A stretch of 60,000 nucleotides of DNA from Polytrichum commune (GCA_950295325.1 OX485806.1:16060001-16120000); one strand, 5' to 3'. Positions 26,201-39,589 are shown, counted from the first letter of the stretch. Program-made: numbers and translations. Notes: a model not told the origin generated them from the sequence alone.

Positions 26201-28819
26201 CTTCGAATTTTCAACCCAGTCACCCCCATCTATCATCACTGAAGGTTCTCAGGTGATTGCTTATCTAAGACTCTCTGAGCTTCCATTCTGCTAGTATCTT
26301 ATAAAACAGGGGAATGGCACCAATTCCGTCCTGTGACGTATCATAGGTACCACTTTGAACACTCTGGAACAGGCTACATTGTTGCAGAGATCTTGCCTGA
26401 TTAAGCAAGTTATTTTCACTATTGAAGCTTCTCATTGTGGATTTTGTGTGGATCTTTGGAATTTTTGCCATCCATGTTAGCAAATCAAGTTTAGAAACCG
26501 GTGGATCTTTCTGAAATTATGACCTTTGACAGTTCACTGAAGGCATTATACCAAGAAGGTGCTGGAGGACTGGCTGACAATGTCCTACTTCACTGTAATG
26601 TCTGCAGGGTGGCCCATGGCGCAAGAAAGCAACGGAACTTGATGGAACAGAGGATGATAAAGAATTGCCATGGTGGTGTATTGAGTGTGTCCTTCATGGT
26701 CGACTATCTCAGCGGGAAAATGCCAAGTATGTCTACAATGCAGTTGTTGTCGACAAGATGATTCATTATCCAAAATTGCTATTATTACTATGCATGGTTA
26801 TTGGTTTGGTCTGTGTGGAAAGCATTATTCGGAAATGGCTACACTGATTATGGTTATTAGTTTGGGGAGGAAATTAGTGAGTTATCATGTGAAATGGACC
26901 ACACTATATTTGATAGCACTTGAAATTAGTGGGTTTATTAAAAAACTCAGATTGTTGTACCATCATAATACTTTACGTGGCTTATTGTCCAAGTTTACAA
27001 ATATCCTTAGTTTTGGAATGCATTCATATAGATACATACTATTTGCAAAGGAGCACCAAATAGTTTGCTGGAAACACTCAATGTATTCGCATTGAGTGGC
27101 ATTTTCAAAAGTAGTGTCCCTTGCAATAATTTCATTTGCTGTAACTAGATTAGCATCTCCAAAATCAGTGTGGCCTGCAGATTCAATTAGAGTAAGTGTT
27201 GGCTTTGTTTCGCCAATTTGTGTGATACTCATTCCGGACCTTGTCTAACACGTGGACACGCTTTGTGCTTTATCACTTGTCTGAACAGGTGTAGCTTTTA
27301 TTTACATCCATATGAAGGTCAAACAATCCAGGTTCTTACACAGGGCAAGTTGAGTGCCCCACGAATTCTTCGGATACAGAAAGTAAGTAAACCTTGTGTT
27401 TCTAAAAGGAACTGATTTGACCAGTAGTTTCCTTTGTAGAGTCATTATCGAGGTATAAAGATGTTATCCAAGTGTCGTTCATTTTGCGTGGGTGTTCAGC
27501 AATCTCTGATTGATAATCCTAGAGTTGTGTACTGCCCAAGCAGGAAAAAATGATTTAGCTTCCATGTTTCTCCATACGACTGTAGAAAACACATGCATCG
27601 AGCAGTTTGGTTGACTGACCCCCCAATCCAATGTCAATGGAACAGGTGAAGAATTATGTGTTAGAGAAGTTAATCTTAGAGAGGCCACTTGAAGAGACGC
27701 CTGAATCAAATGCTGGTTCTAGTCAAACGAGCAGCCAACCAGCTGGTGCAAACAGCAATGGGAAAGGGACGACAGCATTTAGACCTAGCACAAGGGCATG
27801 GCAGCCAGGTGTCAAACATGTTGTCGAAATCTTGTGCAATGATCAGGTAAGTTATCGATAAATTCCTATAGAAACATCTTGATTTAGTCCACTCTACAGT
27901 AAAATAACCTAGTATTTGCGACTAGGTGGGCCATGCAAAACGTGCATGTTCCACACAAGTCCCTGGAAGATAATGTCTGTGAGATGCTCTTGTGTGCTAC
28001 TTATACGCTTCAAAGGCTGCTCATAAATCTCTAGCACATTATTTTCCCACCCATACTAATAGCTAATCTTCACTGTAGCTGTTTGAATTTGTCACGGAGA
28101 CTTGTCATTGTGTAGTCAAGAAGTCATAACTGCTTCATGTATTGTAATAAGTCAAGTTGTTATCGACTAAGGTAGATAGGTCTTCAATGGTTACTATTTC
28201 CAACTAGCCATTCTCCTATGATATGAACACATGCATAGTAGCAAAATGGTTTGCAGATCAAATCGAGGCTGTAGCCACTTTCCTAATACATTTTGGAGCT
28301 CATGTGGATATCTCATTCATCATCAAAGTGAAGTATCTCATGCTGATCAAAGAATCATATAGGTCCCCCCAATTATGTTGACTATTGAGTCTGGAATGGT
28401 TATCATAGTGTGAGCATGCAGTCCAATCTCTTTTAGACACCTGCCTTTTTGGTATCTGTTCTTGGAGCCACACCAAACCACATACCACTCAAATATGGAT
28501 GTCCTAATAAGAAAAGTAACCAAATAAGGGTTGTCCACTTTAGTACAAGGGAAGACATGAACTACTGAAAATTGTTGTAGATGCACATTGGAACATGAGG
28601 CATTCATATGAGTCCTCATTACCTGTTGATTTGATGGTGCCTGCTGTGAAATAAATTTAAAGGAGTGGATACAACTGTATTTGTTAACTCTCTAATTGAG
28701 ATGTTTTGCTTCAAATGCAGGTCTTGCCGCCTGATATGAGTCTGGCGACAGTGAGGGCATACGTGTGGAAGAAACCAGACGACCTATACCTTCACTACCG
28801 CACAGTATCCAACCGTTAA
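20234..28819 (+). CDS. WDR48: WDR48/UAF1-like WD40-repeat protein (deubiquitinase cofactor)
   Basis: Homologue of WDR48/UAF1, which in animals activates USP1, USP12 and USP46. The Arabidopsis homologue is At3g05090. Nineteen coding exons, all GT-AG: 20234-20332, 20988-21149, 21604-21669, 21821-21907, 22430-22562, 22727-22887, 23346-23443, 23571-23606, 23780-23900, 24453-24692, 24807-24902, 25164-25229, 25349-25387, 25641-25775, 25995-26252, 26608-26726, 27289-27382, 27646-27846, 28721-28819. They join to 769 aa. The start [10 protein letters not shown] matches plant homologues, and an in-frame stop lies upstream at 20198-20200. WD40 blades cover about residues 34-450: GTLKRW, TLKTW, EVFIWD, AVRVWD, IRLWD, VYLTD, SLHKWP and IVKLWE. 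A charged, variable stretch (about 530-590) precedes [17 protein letters not shown]. The C-terminal WDR48-type domain (about 600-769) has [16 protein letters not shown] and [14 protein letters not shown]. Exon 8 is only 36 nt and exon 13 39 nt. No disruption was seen. The deubiquitinase-cofactor role in plants is by homology. Confidence 0.95.
28160..28515 (+). repeat. Dispersed repeat family A copy inside intron 18 of the WDR48 homologue
   Basis: Has the family order: 'aaggtagataggtcttc', 'cctatgatatgaacac', 'ttggagctcatgtggatatc', 'tatgttgactattgagtctg' and 'ggagccacaccaaaccacat' followed by 'accactcaaatat'. It lies between exons 18 (ends 27846) and 19 (starts 28721) in the sense orientation of the gene. 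It is probably an old insertion tolerated in the intron. Confidence 0.7.
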
Positions 28820-30329
28820 TTTCTTGTAAAAATTTGCTATCACAACATGAAATACATATTCCTTCTGGTTCCTGATACTGCACTTGGCAAAGTTGGAAGA
28901 CCGTGGTCTCAGCACTTTCCATTCAATGGCAGATGCTTTATATGATATTTCATGGTGACTGGGTATTATCTGGTACGATGCTATTGACTATTCATGCCTG
29001 GAGTTTCCGAGACATCTAGTCAATGGTCATTCAATTGCCACCATGGACGTGATGTAGGTCAGTGTTCTCGAAGAGAACATCCTCACTTGACGTCTGGATT
29101 TGGGTCTGGATTTTGAAGGCTGTGTATAATTTCTGTAGTGTGTCATCCAAGGAGCGTCTTCATATTTGTGACCTTGGTATTGGGGTCAAACAGATGAACG
29201 TAGCTGAGAGGTCCACAATAAAGAACTCTGCCGATACATCTACTTTTTTGGTGCAAAAGTAGCCTTGGAAGCCAAAATATTTTCTGTATATTCATCTTCT
29301 ATGTTTGGCGATGCAAGGGAAGCATCTTGAAATGCAAGTGACTAGCATTTAATTTTGAGGCAGTGTTGGTACATACCTATCCTCAAGGGTTCAATATATT
29401 TTCAGAGCTAACTTAACATTGATTCAACTCATAACTCAACCTCTTAGGAGTTGCAACCATAAATTTAAAAGATTAGGTGGTCATAGATTGAATGTTGATA
29501 TATGAATTTAAAGGTTTGTGATGAGGTTCAAGCTTATGTCGATTTGTCATGTGTTTCCACTCTCCAATAGTATGATCTTTATGCTCCTCAATAAACTTTC
29601 AATAACTTCCAATAATTTGATCATTGCTTCTGCAAGTTGAATCCTCTCTTTACATTCTGATGTTTTTTGTTGCTGCATCAAAGAAGCCCACGCTCCAGAA
29701 GGATGGAATTAACCTTACCTTGAAGCTTGGTAAAACGTGATTAACGCAAGACAAAAAACGGGCTCTCATTCACATCGGTGCCAAAGCGCACTCACTTTTA
29801 TTTTATTTTATTTTATTGCTGCTCAAATTGGATTGTATCTAAGGTATGTGTGCCCTATATGGTCATGCCATTCTAGGCATAGTTTCACAACCTCCTAAGA
29901 GTAGACTTCCAATTTCATTCATGGAGCCTCATGTTGACAAACTAAGAACCAACGAACCCAGTTTGGTTGAAGGAGTAGAGTGTTAGTTCATAAGTATTTT
30001 AGGACCGATTTTATATACACAGACATGCTTGGTTGGGTAAGACAAACTTTTATTTTAGACATCGTTTTATGCTCGAGGAGTAGGCACATACGAAGGCCAT
30101 TATAAAAACACATGTGAACCTTGAATTGGGTCTCCCTAAACTTGGATTGGTGATCCCATGAACATACGAACCCCGATCGCAAACTTTCTCACCGACTTTC
30201 TACCTCATTCATAAATGCTAGCAAATTGATTTTTCCAACTTGATAGCAACGGTGGGCTTGGAAGTGGAGTTGGAAAGTTGGTAACATAAGTGGGTTTTTG
30301 ATGGACACTTTTACCCATGCACCAATTTC
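28820..30329. other. 3' flank of the WDR48 homologue, then intergenic
   Basis: Sequence after the stop codon probably includes the 3' UTR; an AATAAA-like signal is present near 29217. Further on there is a (TTTTA)n run near 29800 but no gene is recognised. Confidence 0.4.
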
Positions 30330-30620
30330 TTGTATGATATGAAACGTGCAAATTAAAGCAAAATCCAAATCGTGTTTGTAGCCATTTTCCTCATAAATTT
30401 TTGGAACTCATGAATACCTTATTCATTTGTCAAAATGAGCATTCTCTGTCTTATTAATGATCATATACATCCCCCCAATTATGCATGTTCATTTATTGAG
30501 CCTAAAATGGTTGACATAAATTATAGCCTGCGGTCCAATCTTTTCTAAACACATCTTTTTGGTGTCCGTTCTTAGATCCACACAAATTTAGGTGTTTTTG
30601 TTTAAGAAGAGTAACCGACT
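30330..30620 (+). repeat. Dispersed repeat family A, copy
   Basis: Contains 'tatgatatgaaacgtgcaaa', 'ggaactcatgaataccttat', 'catccccccaattatg', 'gtccaatcttttctaaacac' and a truncated 'agatccacacaaatttagg' end. Confidence 0.6.
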
Positions 30621-31059
30621 TAGGCCCACTCACCTTGTGTGGAGTTGGAAGTGCCAAAATACGCACACACACATTCTCCTTTGAATAAAGATGAGAAGGC
30701 CCATTTCATCGCACCCAAGACTCTTGGACACTCGATAAGGAATCGCACCTTCAAATTATGTTGCAATGCGAGGGGCAAGGAAAATAAATAATCGATGAAA
30801 CAAAAGATAAGAAAAGAAGGATTCATTTCAAATCTACGTGGAACCCTACAAGTGTTATTCGTTTTCCCCACGTCCTTCCACTTCTACTACCAATTAGATT
30901 CACGCAACGAATCTAATTGTGTTGCATTACCAAAGTTTTGATGAAGCATAAGCAAAAAATCGGATTGAGAAGCACACCTCCCTTGATTTAGTTATGCTTA
31001 TCGATAGTGCATGTGTGTGTGGATTCTTTGAATGCATATCTAGTTGCCACCAACTTCTG

Positions 31060-31215
31060 TTGACTATTGAGTCTGGAGTGGTTCTTAAATTTTGAGCACG
31101 TAAACCAATCCCTTTCCAACATGTGTCTTGTTGGGGTTCCGTTCTTAGATCTCTAATGTACGACGCACCACTCAAATATAGGTGTCCAAATAAAGATGAA
31201 TAACCGAACACGGCC
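31060..31215 (+). repeat. Dispersed repeat family A, 3' fragment
   Basis: Begins at 'tgttgactattgagtctgga', then has 'ccaatccctttccaaca' and 'caccactcaaatataggtgt'. It equals the right-hand third of the family. Confidence 0.6.
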
Positions 31216-31735
31216 CGTTGCTCACCTTACACACATTATGGTATAATAATACCAATTTGTTGAACTAACCAAAGACCCAGTCCAACGATTTGAATGCGAG
31301 TTTGCTTCCAATTTTGTGCATTCCGGTCGTGCTCATTTGTTTCCCGTATAGAAGTACTCCTCAAATTTTGAAGTCAACGTCGTAACTTCTTCTCAAGATA
31401 TTTTTCCGCAAGGTATCGTCTCCATGGTCTTCGAATAAGTTAAGTATCACTTATCCTCATCGAGTGAAAGGATAACTCATGATTGTACACTAAAAAATCT
31501 GATTTGGGTGTGGGCCACACTATCGATCATCGACCCACATTCAATTATCTTGCCATCACTGGGTGGCAATTAGAGAGGGTGTCACGAAGACCAATGCAAT
31601 TAACATGACACATTAAGTTTATTATCACACTAAAATCAATTAATCAACGTAGTAGTGGGTGGGTAAGGCTCCCCGGAAATCAACACTGCACATTTTTCTT
31701 TCGACTTCCAATGTTATGTGCTTAGTGTTCTTTGG

Positions 31736-31835
31736 AGAGATCGCATACAAGTGTACCTCTCATTCATCTAACATAAAAAGCCCCCAAACAATATGAAGCC
31801 CGGAAACTGCTATGTCTAGTTAATTTGGGTCCGAG
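31736..31835 (+). repeat. Dispersed repeat family E fragment
   Basis: 'tacaagtgtacctctcattc', 'atctaacataaaaa' and 'caatatgaagcccggaaact' match one part of the tandem units at 45000-45505. Confidence 0.55.
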
Positions 31836-31844
31836 ACGACCTTA

Positions 31845-31975
31845 AACTACCAGGTGATGGTGGAGAGGTGCCCATTTCCAAATGGAGTGGTTGGAGGTTC
31901 GATTCCCACTGTGAAATCTTCTTTGTACTTGACGGGGGGAAAAAACTAGCTAAGTAGGTAGGAAGCCAAGAGCCC
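31845..31975 (+). mobile_element. tRNA-like/SINE-like sequence, copy 1
   Basis: Contains a pol III B-box-like GGTTCGATTCC preceded by 'gagtggttgg' and followed by 'cttgacgggg' and 'aaactag'. The same order recurs at 58030-58145. Outside the B-box the T-arm pairing and cloverleaf are poor, so it is not called a functional tRNA. It is more likely a tRNA-derived short interspersed element or a tRNA relic. Confidence 0.45.
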
Positions 31976-32167
31976 ATCCACCGCAAGGCAGGCAGTAAAC
32001 CCCACCTTGCACCAAGAAGACTCTTGAGCAGGGTAAGACCAACAAGCTCAAATTCACTTTGGATTGCCTGACGTTGGTTACTTATTTATTTATTTATGTA
32101 CTTCTAATTGATTTGACATTTGAATAAGTTTTGAAGTCCCCAAATTAGTTTACTTAAAGTCATTCAA

Positions 32168-32310
32168 GATGAATCGGCTTCCAACTTAGAGAGGATCAAG
32201 TTCTTGTGTTAGATGGGTGAGAGGACGATTCATCTTAAATGATCTTGAGTAATGTCAAAAGTTAAATGGGATGAATCGGCCTCCAACTTAGAGAGGATCA
32301 AGTTCCTTCA
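32168..32310 (+). repeat. Short direct repeat, 102-bp spacing
   Basis: The string 'gatgaatcggcttccaactt' plus 'agagaggatcaagttc' occurs at 32168 and, with one change, at 32270. An inverted 'gattcatctt' lies between them. It resembles part of repeat family E. Confidence 0.7.
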
Positions 32311-34429
32311 CTCTCTATTCTTCACCTCTAGCTTTGAACCCAAATTCTATTCTCCTCCAATTAATCCACCCCTTTTAACATTTGACTCATAAAAAGGCAA
32401 CGCATCATTCAACCAGGAGCTCAGTGCGACAATATCAAGAACCCTGGGATTGTGTGGCTCGTTGCGTGCGAATATTATTTTGCCTTCCTGGATAATGGAG
32501 ATTGTTGTTGTCAAATTATTCCTTGGGACTTTGTAAGGGAAGGCTTGGTCACAATGACGACAACTCAAAGCTCCCAAGGAATAAGAACTTCGGGGAGTTC
32601 GATACTTTCATAAATCATCAACATTGACTTCACATCGTTGCAATTAATCTAAAGCACTGAATCAAATGCCTACCGAGCACAACGGAGTCTATGGTTAATC
32701 TTTATTTCTATTTTAATGTATTTTGAAGTTGCAAGACTCCTTGAATAAACGAGTGCCTCCAATGATATGTGCAATTAGGTTGCCCCACGCTAATTCGTCA
32801 ACATCTCACACTATTTTGAGTACTCACTATAACAGTTTTCAAATTTGGTTACTATTTTGTTCTCGTGGTTCTTGTACAGATAAATAAGAAAAAGTTATGA
32901 GTGTTTGCAATCCGGTTTGTATATCACGCGGACATGGGAGGGAGACGGTTGAATGACATCGCATGTTAGGGTAAAAGAAAACAATGACGTTTCTTTCTTT
33001 CTTTCTTTTCAGTTTGCAATGTGGTTTTGTCCCAAGGTAATTTACATGGGTAAGGTGGTAAGTGTAGATGTGTTGAGTTAGCAGTCAAAATATAGTGACC
33101 ATTTTATTTGGTTTGTATCAACATGGACTCAGCGTTGAGCATCGGCCAAATGCAGTTTGAGCCGCAACATTGGATCTTGGACGAAGGATTAAAATGGAAT
33201 TTCTAACATTGCTCATGCCAAGTATGTGAAACGAAGTGTCCTTTGTTTTCACATAAACATATGTGGTGGAGCTTGGAGGAGTTTTGAAGGCTTTAAAGTA
33301 GAGACAACTTTTCTTGCTTGTGGTCATTGCCCGTTGTAAGCATCATCTAAGGTACATAAGGCTAATGTGGACATCTCCAGCTCTGTGGAACCATCCAGCC
33401 AATGGATTCGAGCATTAGAAGGTCGAGCACATTAGCAATTGCCAACCGGGGCCAAAGAATTTGTAATCGTTGAAATCGGAGTTGAGGAAGGTGTTGGTCT
33501 AGGCTTCCATATCAAAGATTAGTTGCTCCCCAATTTGGTGTTATAGGGGGGGGGGGGGGGGAAGGAAACTTTTATTGTTCAAATGTTGTGTAAGTGGACG
33601 ACATCATAAGCAATTTCTACATGGGCCATTTGCCAATGAAACCAAGTTTAATGTCAATACTAGATGTGTCATGTCTCTAAAGTAGTCATGGGTAAGATGA
33701 AATGTTGCCGAATTGGCTTTCCATTATAGAATACCCACAATACAAGTTGGTCAACACCTCACACCCACATGCCGCCTCCTAGTTTGCCTATCTCGGGCAA
33801 AAAAATCAAGTGTGTCAATAACTCAGTGGATAGCACTCCTAATTATGGAGGATGGTGGGTGTAGTTTGATTTTTGGTGAAGGTGACTAACCCAAATATCA
33901 TGAAGGTGGCAACGAAATCATCATGTATTATTCACCCACCAAATTAGAGCAACCATACCACCAATCAGGAGCCAAAAATAGGTGTCCATTTAAGGAAGCT
34001 AACTAAATTAGCCTCATCTGCCTTACGTTTGCATCCAATTGCATTTTTGGCTACTCCCCACAATAAACATGCCCCAAACATGTCACTCAAGGGTCAATGA
34101 CCCTTGATGCCCTCAAGAATAGGCACATAAACTTCACATTTGAATCATGAAGTTTTGGCATGTATATAATTTTTGATGTGGTCATATTCCATCCCTCATC
34201 GAAAATGATTGATAATCTTATTTTTGCTAGTGTCTCTACATAAGAGTTGCTAGTTTTGCAGTTATTGAATGTTCTCTACTTTGATCAAAACTGCGAGTCT
34301 TATTTTCTTTCGAATGGTTATTGAAGTTGACAAAATGTGAATAGTTGATTAAAAAAAACAATACACCCCCACAATGTCAATGGTGGTCTAAAATTTCCTT
34401 CATTAATGACATAGGAGAAAGTGGACTAA
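32311..34429. other. Intergenic; poly-G run at 33546-33561
   Basis: No gene recognised. The clearest feature is an uninterrupted run of 16 G. A (TTTC)n tract lies near 32990. Confidence 0.5.
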
Positions 34430-34695
34430 AGTTGCGATTAGTAAACTATGATTAGCATATCCAAGCAACATTGTAGCCATTTGGTTTCACAAGTTGTGTA
34501 GCTCATATACATATCAAAGTGAAGCTTCTCTTTCTTCTTGAATGATCGTTTATCTAAGGTCTCTCCAAGTGCGTTTTTGGCTATTGCTAAATTCTAAACA
34601 CCTAATCCAATCTTGTCCAAATGCATGTCTTTTTGATGTTCGCTTTTAAACTCACACCCACACCAATCTCAAATTTAGGTGTCAAGATAAGTGAC
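34430..34695 (+). repeat. Dispersed repeat family A, copy
   Basis: Contains 'gtagctcatatacatatcaa'-like centre, 'ccaatcttgtccaaatgcat', 'tttttgatgttcgctttt' and 'ctcaaatttaggtgtc' in family order, strongly diverged. Confidence 0.5.
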
Positions 34696-35719
34696 AAAAT
34701 TGAGGCCGCTCGCCATATAAGAGATCTAATTTACATAAGCAACATAAACATAAACTTTGAGATTGGTGTGGAGGATGGACCACACTAGTGTAGAAACGTG
34801 TGTCCCTTGGAAAACGGTTAGGACCGATGAGAATAAAAATTGTATTGTGGTGTGTGTCCGCAAGGGCATAATTGAATCGGTGAGTGATGGATAGAAGTAT
34901 AAGGTCGTAGATAAAACCTAACAATTATTCAATTTTCTCATGAATTTCCATGTAATTCAATATCTTCGTCCACTTGGTCAAAATGTATTTATGCACCTCA
35001 TGCATCCCTTCTTGACAAAGGCTTTTCAATGGCGCCAAGATATCCCATGTTGACCTAACTTGCAAGACATTAAAGTCATCCTTGAATTCAACCGGAGATT
35101 TGGTCGAGAGTTGATTGTTTTGCATATGAAACTCTCCATGTTCAGTATGTTTATTGAGCATACTTGGAATTGGTGTGGAGGTTTATTTAAGACTTTATAT
35201 GAAAAGTTTTCTATGTTTGTTCATTAAGGTTGGCTAATCTCACTTTGGCATGTTGAGAGGTGCTAAAATGAATTTAGCCCCCAATAAACTGATATAGAAT
35301 GTTATTTGTTTTAACTTCCACATCGACTCCAAGTATACAGTGAAAACTTACCTAATATGAAACCTTTGTAATGCAAATCAACCAAGTATATTTTAGGATA
35401 ACTCTATTCCCCAAAATGTAAAAATATAAAAAACTAAAATATATTTAACAAGGAACCTAAGTTTATTGTGAACCACATTGCCTAATAGAAAAACGTGGGT
35501 CCCTTGGAAAATGATATGGTCCACACCCATTAACAAATTTAAATAATTTTGAATTTTTTTACTAAAGATATTATTGGTAATTAAATATAAATATAAGCAT
35601 GTAAATATATATTTTTTAATTCATAAACTTGCAACCAAAACAAACTCTTAAAAGTAAATATCTCCATCCATTTGATTAAAATGCATGCACCCCTCAATAG
35701 TAACAAGTGAGCCCTTGTT
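34696..35719. other. Intergenic, nothing recognised
   Basis: AT-rich sequence without sustained coding potential. Confidence 0.5.
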
Positions 35720-35985
35720 GGTTTCAAGGTCAGTTCACACAGGAGAGTGAAGGTCAATGACCATTGCATTCTAAGATCTCTCATTGGTCGAAAAGGTAGA
35801 GACCATCCAACTTCACACTAGAAGGTGAATGCCTAAGGACCCAAAGAAAATTCCATGAATGAAAAGTCTAAATGGAGTCCTACATGGTAGAGTATGGATA
35901 AGGTCACATAGTTGGCCGGAATTTGCATTAGGCCTACCCCTTTGAGGTGGCCTTAAGCAAATTCCAATAGATCATGATAATTAAA
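35720..35985 (+). repeat. Dispersed repeat family B with terminal hairpin, copy
   Basis: Closely follows 1-225: 'tctcattggtcgaaaagg', 'cacactagaaggtgaatgcc', 'tggagtcctacatgg', then the palindromic end 'ccggaatttgcattagg ... ccttaagcaaattcc'. It extends further left than copy 1, showing that copy 1 is cut by the window edge. Confidence 0.65.
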
Positions 35986-36899
35986 TAGTTGTCATCAGTT
36001 GCCATGGTCATTTAATATAATTATCTTTTCAACAATCAATTTTCTAGGAGAAATCGATGAAGGACATGACAAAGGATTGTCGATCCCATCTGCCCACAAC
36101 TCCAAGTTTTTGGAGCTTGCATGTATGTGTTTGTGATAGATAGATTTTTTTGATTGAATTTTTTTTGACAATTTTATTTTTTTCTCATTGGCAAGTTACT
36201 CACAAGATGGTAGTGGTTCCAAAAGCCCAACAATTGAACCAAAATTCTCCTTGGATGACATGGACATTCCAACAAACATTGGAAAAAAGGACCTATGTAA
36301 GAAATAGAAACTCCCAAAAAGACATATACAACAAGAGGGTAAAAGCTCATTACTATGTAGAGTTTGATGGTTTCTACTTTAAGCCAAATTATCACCTACA
36401 TTGGGGTTAAAGTTCCCAAATTAGTTTGTTGAGGTAGATTCAAGATATTTCACTAATGAACATGTCGGGGTCTTTGTTTTAGCGCACCCCAATGGTAGAT
36501 GTTGGCAAACAAAGTCCTACAACAAAAACCCAATTTCTTCCAATGACCAAATTTGTTCTAAACTATCTAGTAAGGGGCTCAATAATACAACCTTTATATA
36601 CATTTCTCAAAAGCCTTCACCAAGTCTTTATATATATAAATTCTTATGGGTTGGTGGCTTTATTTAGTATATGACCTTGTGTAAAAAGAGAAACTATGAA
36701 CATAGTCACATGTGACATTGATGATTACTATACCAAGTACGCACTTGCACCCATGGAACCTTGATTGTGGTTTTGGAACTTAAAGTTTCAATTAACCTTA
36801 AGGTGGTCTCTCTACCGGTTTTTATAGTGCACTAGATGAATGATTTAACTTCATGTAAGAATCATTTTTGACACACTTAACCTAAAGAGAAAAATAGGT

Positions 36900-37690
36900 A
36901 CATATAGAGATGTCGGGATAAGGTCTCATGGACACTCATGAGTTACCTATAACTTACGGTGACGTCTTTAAATCGCACTCTCTTAGCAGCTACTTGGGTG
37001 AACACGGGTGCTCTTTAAAAACCACACTATTAGTTGCATCATGCGAGGCCCTATCAAAAGCCATTGGCACCATGATTCACGCACAAGACAATTCAACAAA
37101 TGGTAATGGAGCTTTTACCATTGGGCCCTCTCCTCAAAGGCTTCACCCTCCTACTAGCATGACCATGCATGGTGGACGCCTAATTGTCGTGCGAAACCCG
37201 ACCACGAGAAATTCGGCTCATTTTTTCAACCCACGGTCCCCCCAAAGCCAAGCTACTCTCAAATAGTAGAGAGCCATGGGAAGGATTCAATGATAGGCAT
37301 CGAGCATGTAAAACAAATATCGTGAAACTCGTTGTCACAACCATGATTCCCATAGCCCCAACAAAAGCTCATGAAGGGAGGGAGGAAAGAGGTTGTTGCC
37401 ACATATATAGGGCTCCATGTCACTCTAGGCATGGTTTGTCGGTTCGATACTTTATTACCACTACACGTGAACTTTTCCGCAACACAAGTATTAGTTCCCG
37501 GTTTTCATCAATCCTTGCGCTCATGAGATTGGGTGCAACGTACAAGAGGCGCAATACGCCTAGTTGTGACAAAGGAAACATTGTTCACTTGACTTTGTGC
37601 CCATCGAGTCACCATGGGAAAACCCACATTCTTGACAACCCCGTCACGTTCTTTCCACCACAAGCATATGGGTCCTAGGCAGCTGAGCTA
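36900..37690 (+). other. Unrecognised stretch with two overlapping open frames
   Basis: Between 36928 and 37678 the plus strand has open frames of 112 codons (36928-37266) and 164 codons (37184-37678) in different frames. The composition is less AT-rich than its neighbours. I recognise no domain in either frame or on the opposite strand. It may be a decayed transposable-element segment. The preceding 35986-36899 holds nothing I can name. Confidence 0.3.
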
Positions 37691-37906
37691 CATCATTGGA
37701 TTTGAAAAACTTGTCTTGCGTAACTAAATTCTCTGCAATTGAACGCAGTGCTAGATTCACGTTATTCTTTCATCGACGTGGAACGATTGCGTAGGACTTG
37801 TATGCTAGCAGTGTTCCTTTTCCCCTCCTTTTTTCTTTAAAGGAAAAGAGAAAGTGGGCATGACATCAAACATTTGACGAAGGGGGACGGATGCTACATC
37901 AATTGT

Positions 37907-38106
37907 CCCATTTAGTGCGTGTTATTATTCGGAGTTATGCAATGCTATAACTGTTCGATAAGAACGTGATATTTTACCAAACAAAGTCATTTATATTCTT
38001 TAATGTCCGAGCAATCTTATTGAACTTTTTGTTAGTAATAGTTGAACTCCTGAGTAAAACATTATTGCATTGCATAAACTCCGAATCGTAACACGCACAA
38101 AATGGG
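37907..38106. mobile_element. Foldback MITE, 200 bp
   Basis: The left end 'cccatttagtgcgtgttatt' and the reverse complement of the right end, 'cccattttgtgcgtgttacg', pair. Pairing continues through 'attcggagtttatgcaatgc' for about 40-50 bp per arm. The centre is AT-rich and non-coding. Confidence 0.75.
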
Positions 38107-39589
38107 TTGATCGGTGCACTTGTTCTTTAAACCGCTCCCGAGCTAACGGATTGACCCAACCCAATTGAGAGCCTTCACTAACACCAATCAAGGTCTTGGA
38201 TGCTTTGCTATTGATTACTGCTTTAGTAGTAGAGCCTAATGCTTTAGGTCTTCACCCACTCACTTTACTACACTAATCATCCGGTTTAATGTGGCCTAAA
38301 CTATTCACCATCGCCCGGCGTAAATGATCATGCAATTGCTATTGGTAAGCATAGAAGTTGGCATGGGCTATAACACAAGTCATGAAGGCCATTCTAATGA
38401 ACATGGTACATTGGTTTCAATACCATATTAAACTAATATAAACTACAACTATCAAGTGAACTCAGGGGGTGGACCCTTCGTACTGTGTACGAACTAACGT
38501 GAGTGTAAGAAGGGGCATTATTTGAAGCATTAGCATACGAAGTATACATAAGTGAGAGCTTTTTTCTTCTTTTTTTCCTAGTGTGGCAATTTTTTTGAAG
38601 TAAATGTAGATGCAAAAAAGGGGGCCCTTAGGTTTAAATTGACAACAAATGTATTAGTTTCATCCAATTCACGTTTTCATCGATTGTTGTCATATAGGGT
38701 GATAGTCCTCAACACTACGTTGTCCATTTTTGTTAGGATTTGCATTTGGGTTCTCGGCTTTTACTAATTGGAGGCTCTTAGAGCACTTATGGGCTCCCTT
38801 GAGATTTGCTCTCCAGATTGCGGTTAAGTTTTTGTGCTCTTGTCTTTGTTTGTTTGATGCAATCCCTTGAGTTGAGTTGCATTCTATGTATGAAAAATGT
38901 TCAATGGCTTTCACATTGGACAATGAAAGTGGATTTCATGTGTAATACAGGCTTATGTAATCAATGATTTGTATTTTGTATATGTAGTGGAGACCTTTAT
39001 CACATTAAATTAAAAATCTGAGTATAAATACCCAAGTCCTTTTTTCTAGCCTACCATTAGTATGTATACATTTGATTTCCTTTACAAAATTCTCCTATAT
39101 TAGGGGTTTAATTTCATAGTGACCCACGCACGTCATTTAGGTTTCCAATGAAGAGGCCACCCCATGGGTAGCTGAACATGTCATAATGATCATAACACAC
39201 GAGTTAATACAACCAATCCACGATATTACAACATGGAATGAAAGATTGTGCACATAAATGTACATTGTGTGGATCAGATGTGGAGTGGCAGGTGGCTATG
39301 AGGAACAACTGGTTCACCTTGAAAAACTTTGCAAGTTGGATGGTATAATCTCTTCCCAATAGTCATCATGCTACAAGAACAACCACAATATACATTTGAT
39401 TTTGTGTGACCTGCACTTGAAAACCTATTGTCAATCAACATCATTAGTTTTGCGATTATTGGGTGGCACCTAGAAAGGGTGTCATATGACACTTGGACCT
39501 TCATGACAAGTCGCAAAAACCATCTCAACCAAACATGGCACATCAATTCTAATGCCGCACTAGATCATATGGTTAGTGTACGCTAACGT
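38107..39589. other. Intergenic, nothing recognised
   Basis: No gene or strong repeat. A phrase 'gggtggcacctagaaagggt' near 39463 resembles 31561-31582, suggesting another faint dispersed repeat. Confidence 0.45.
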
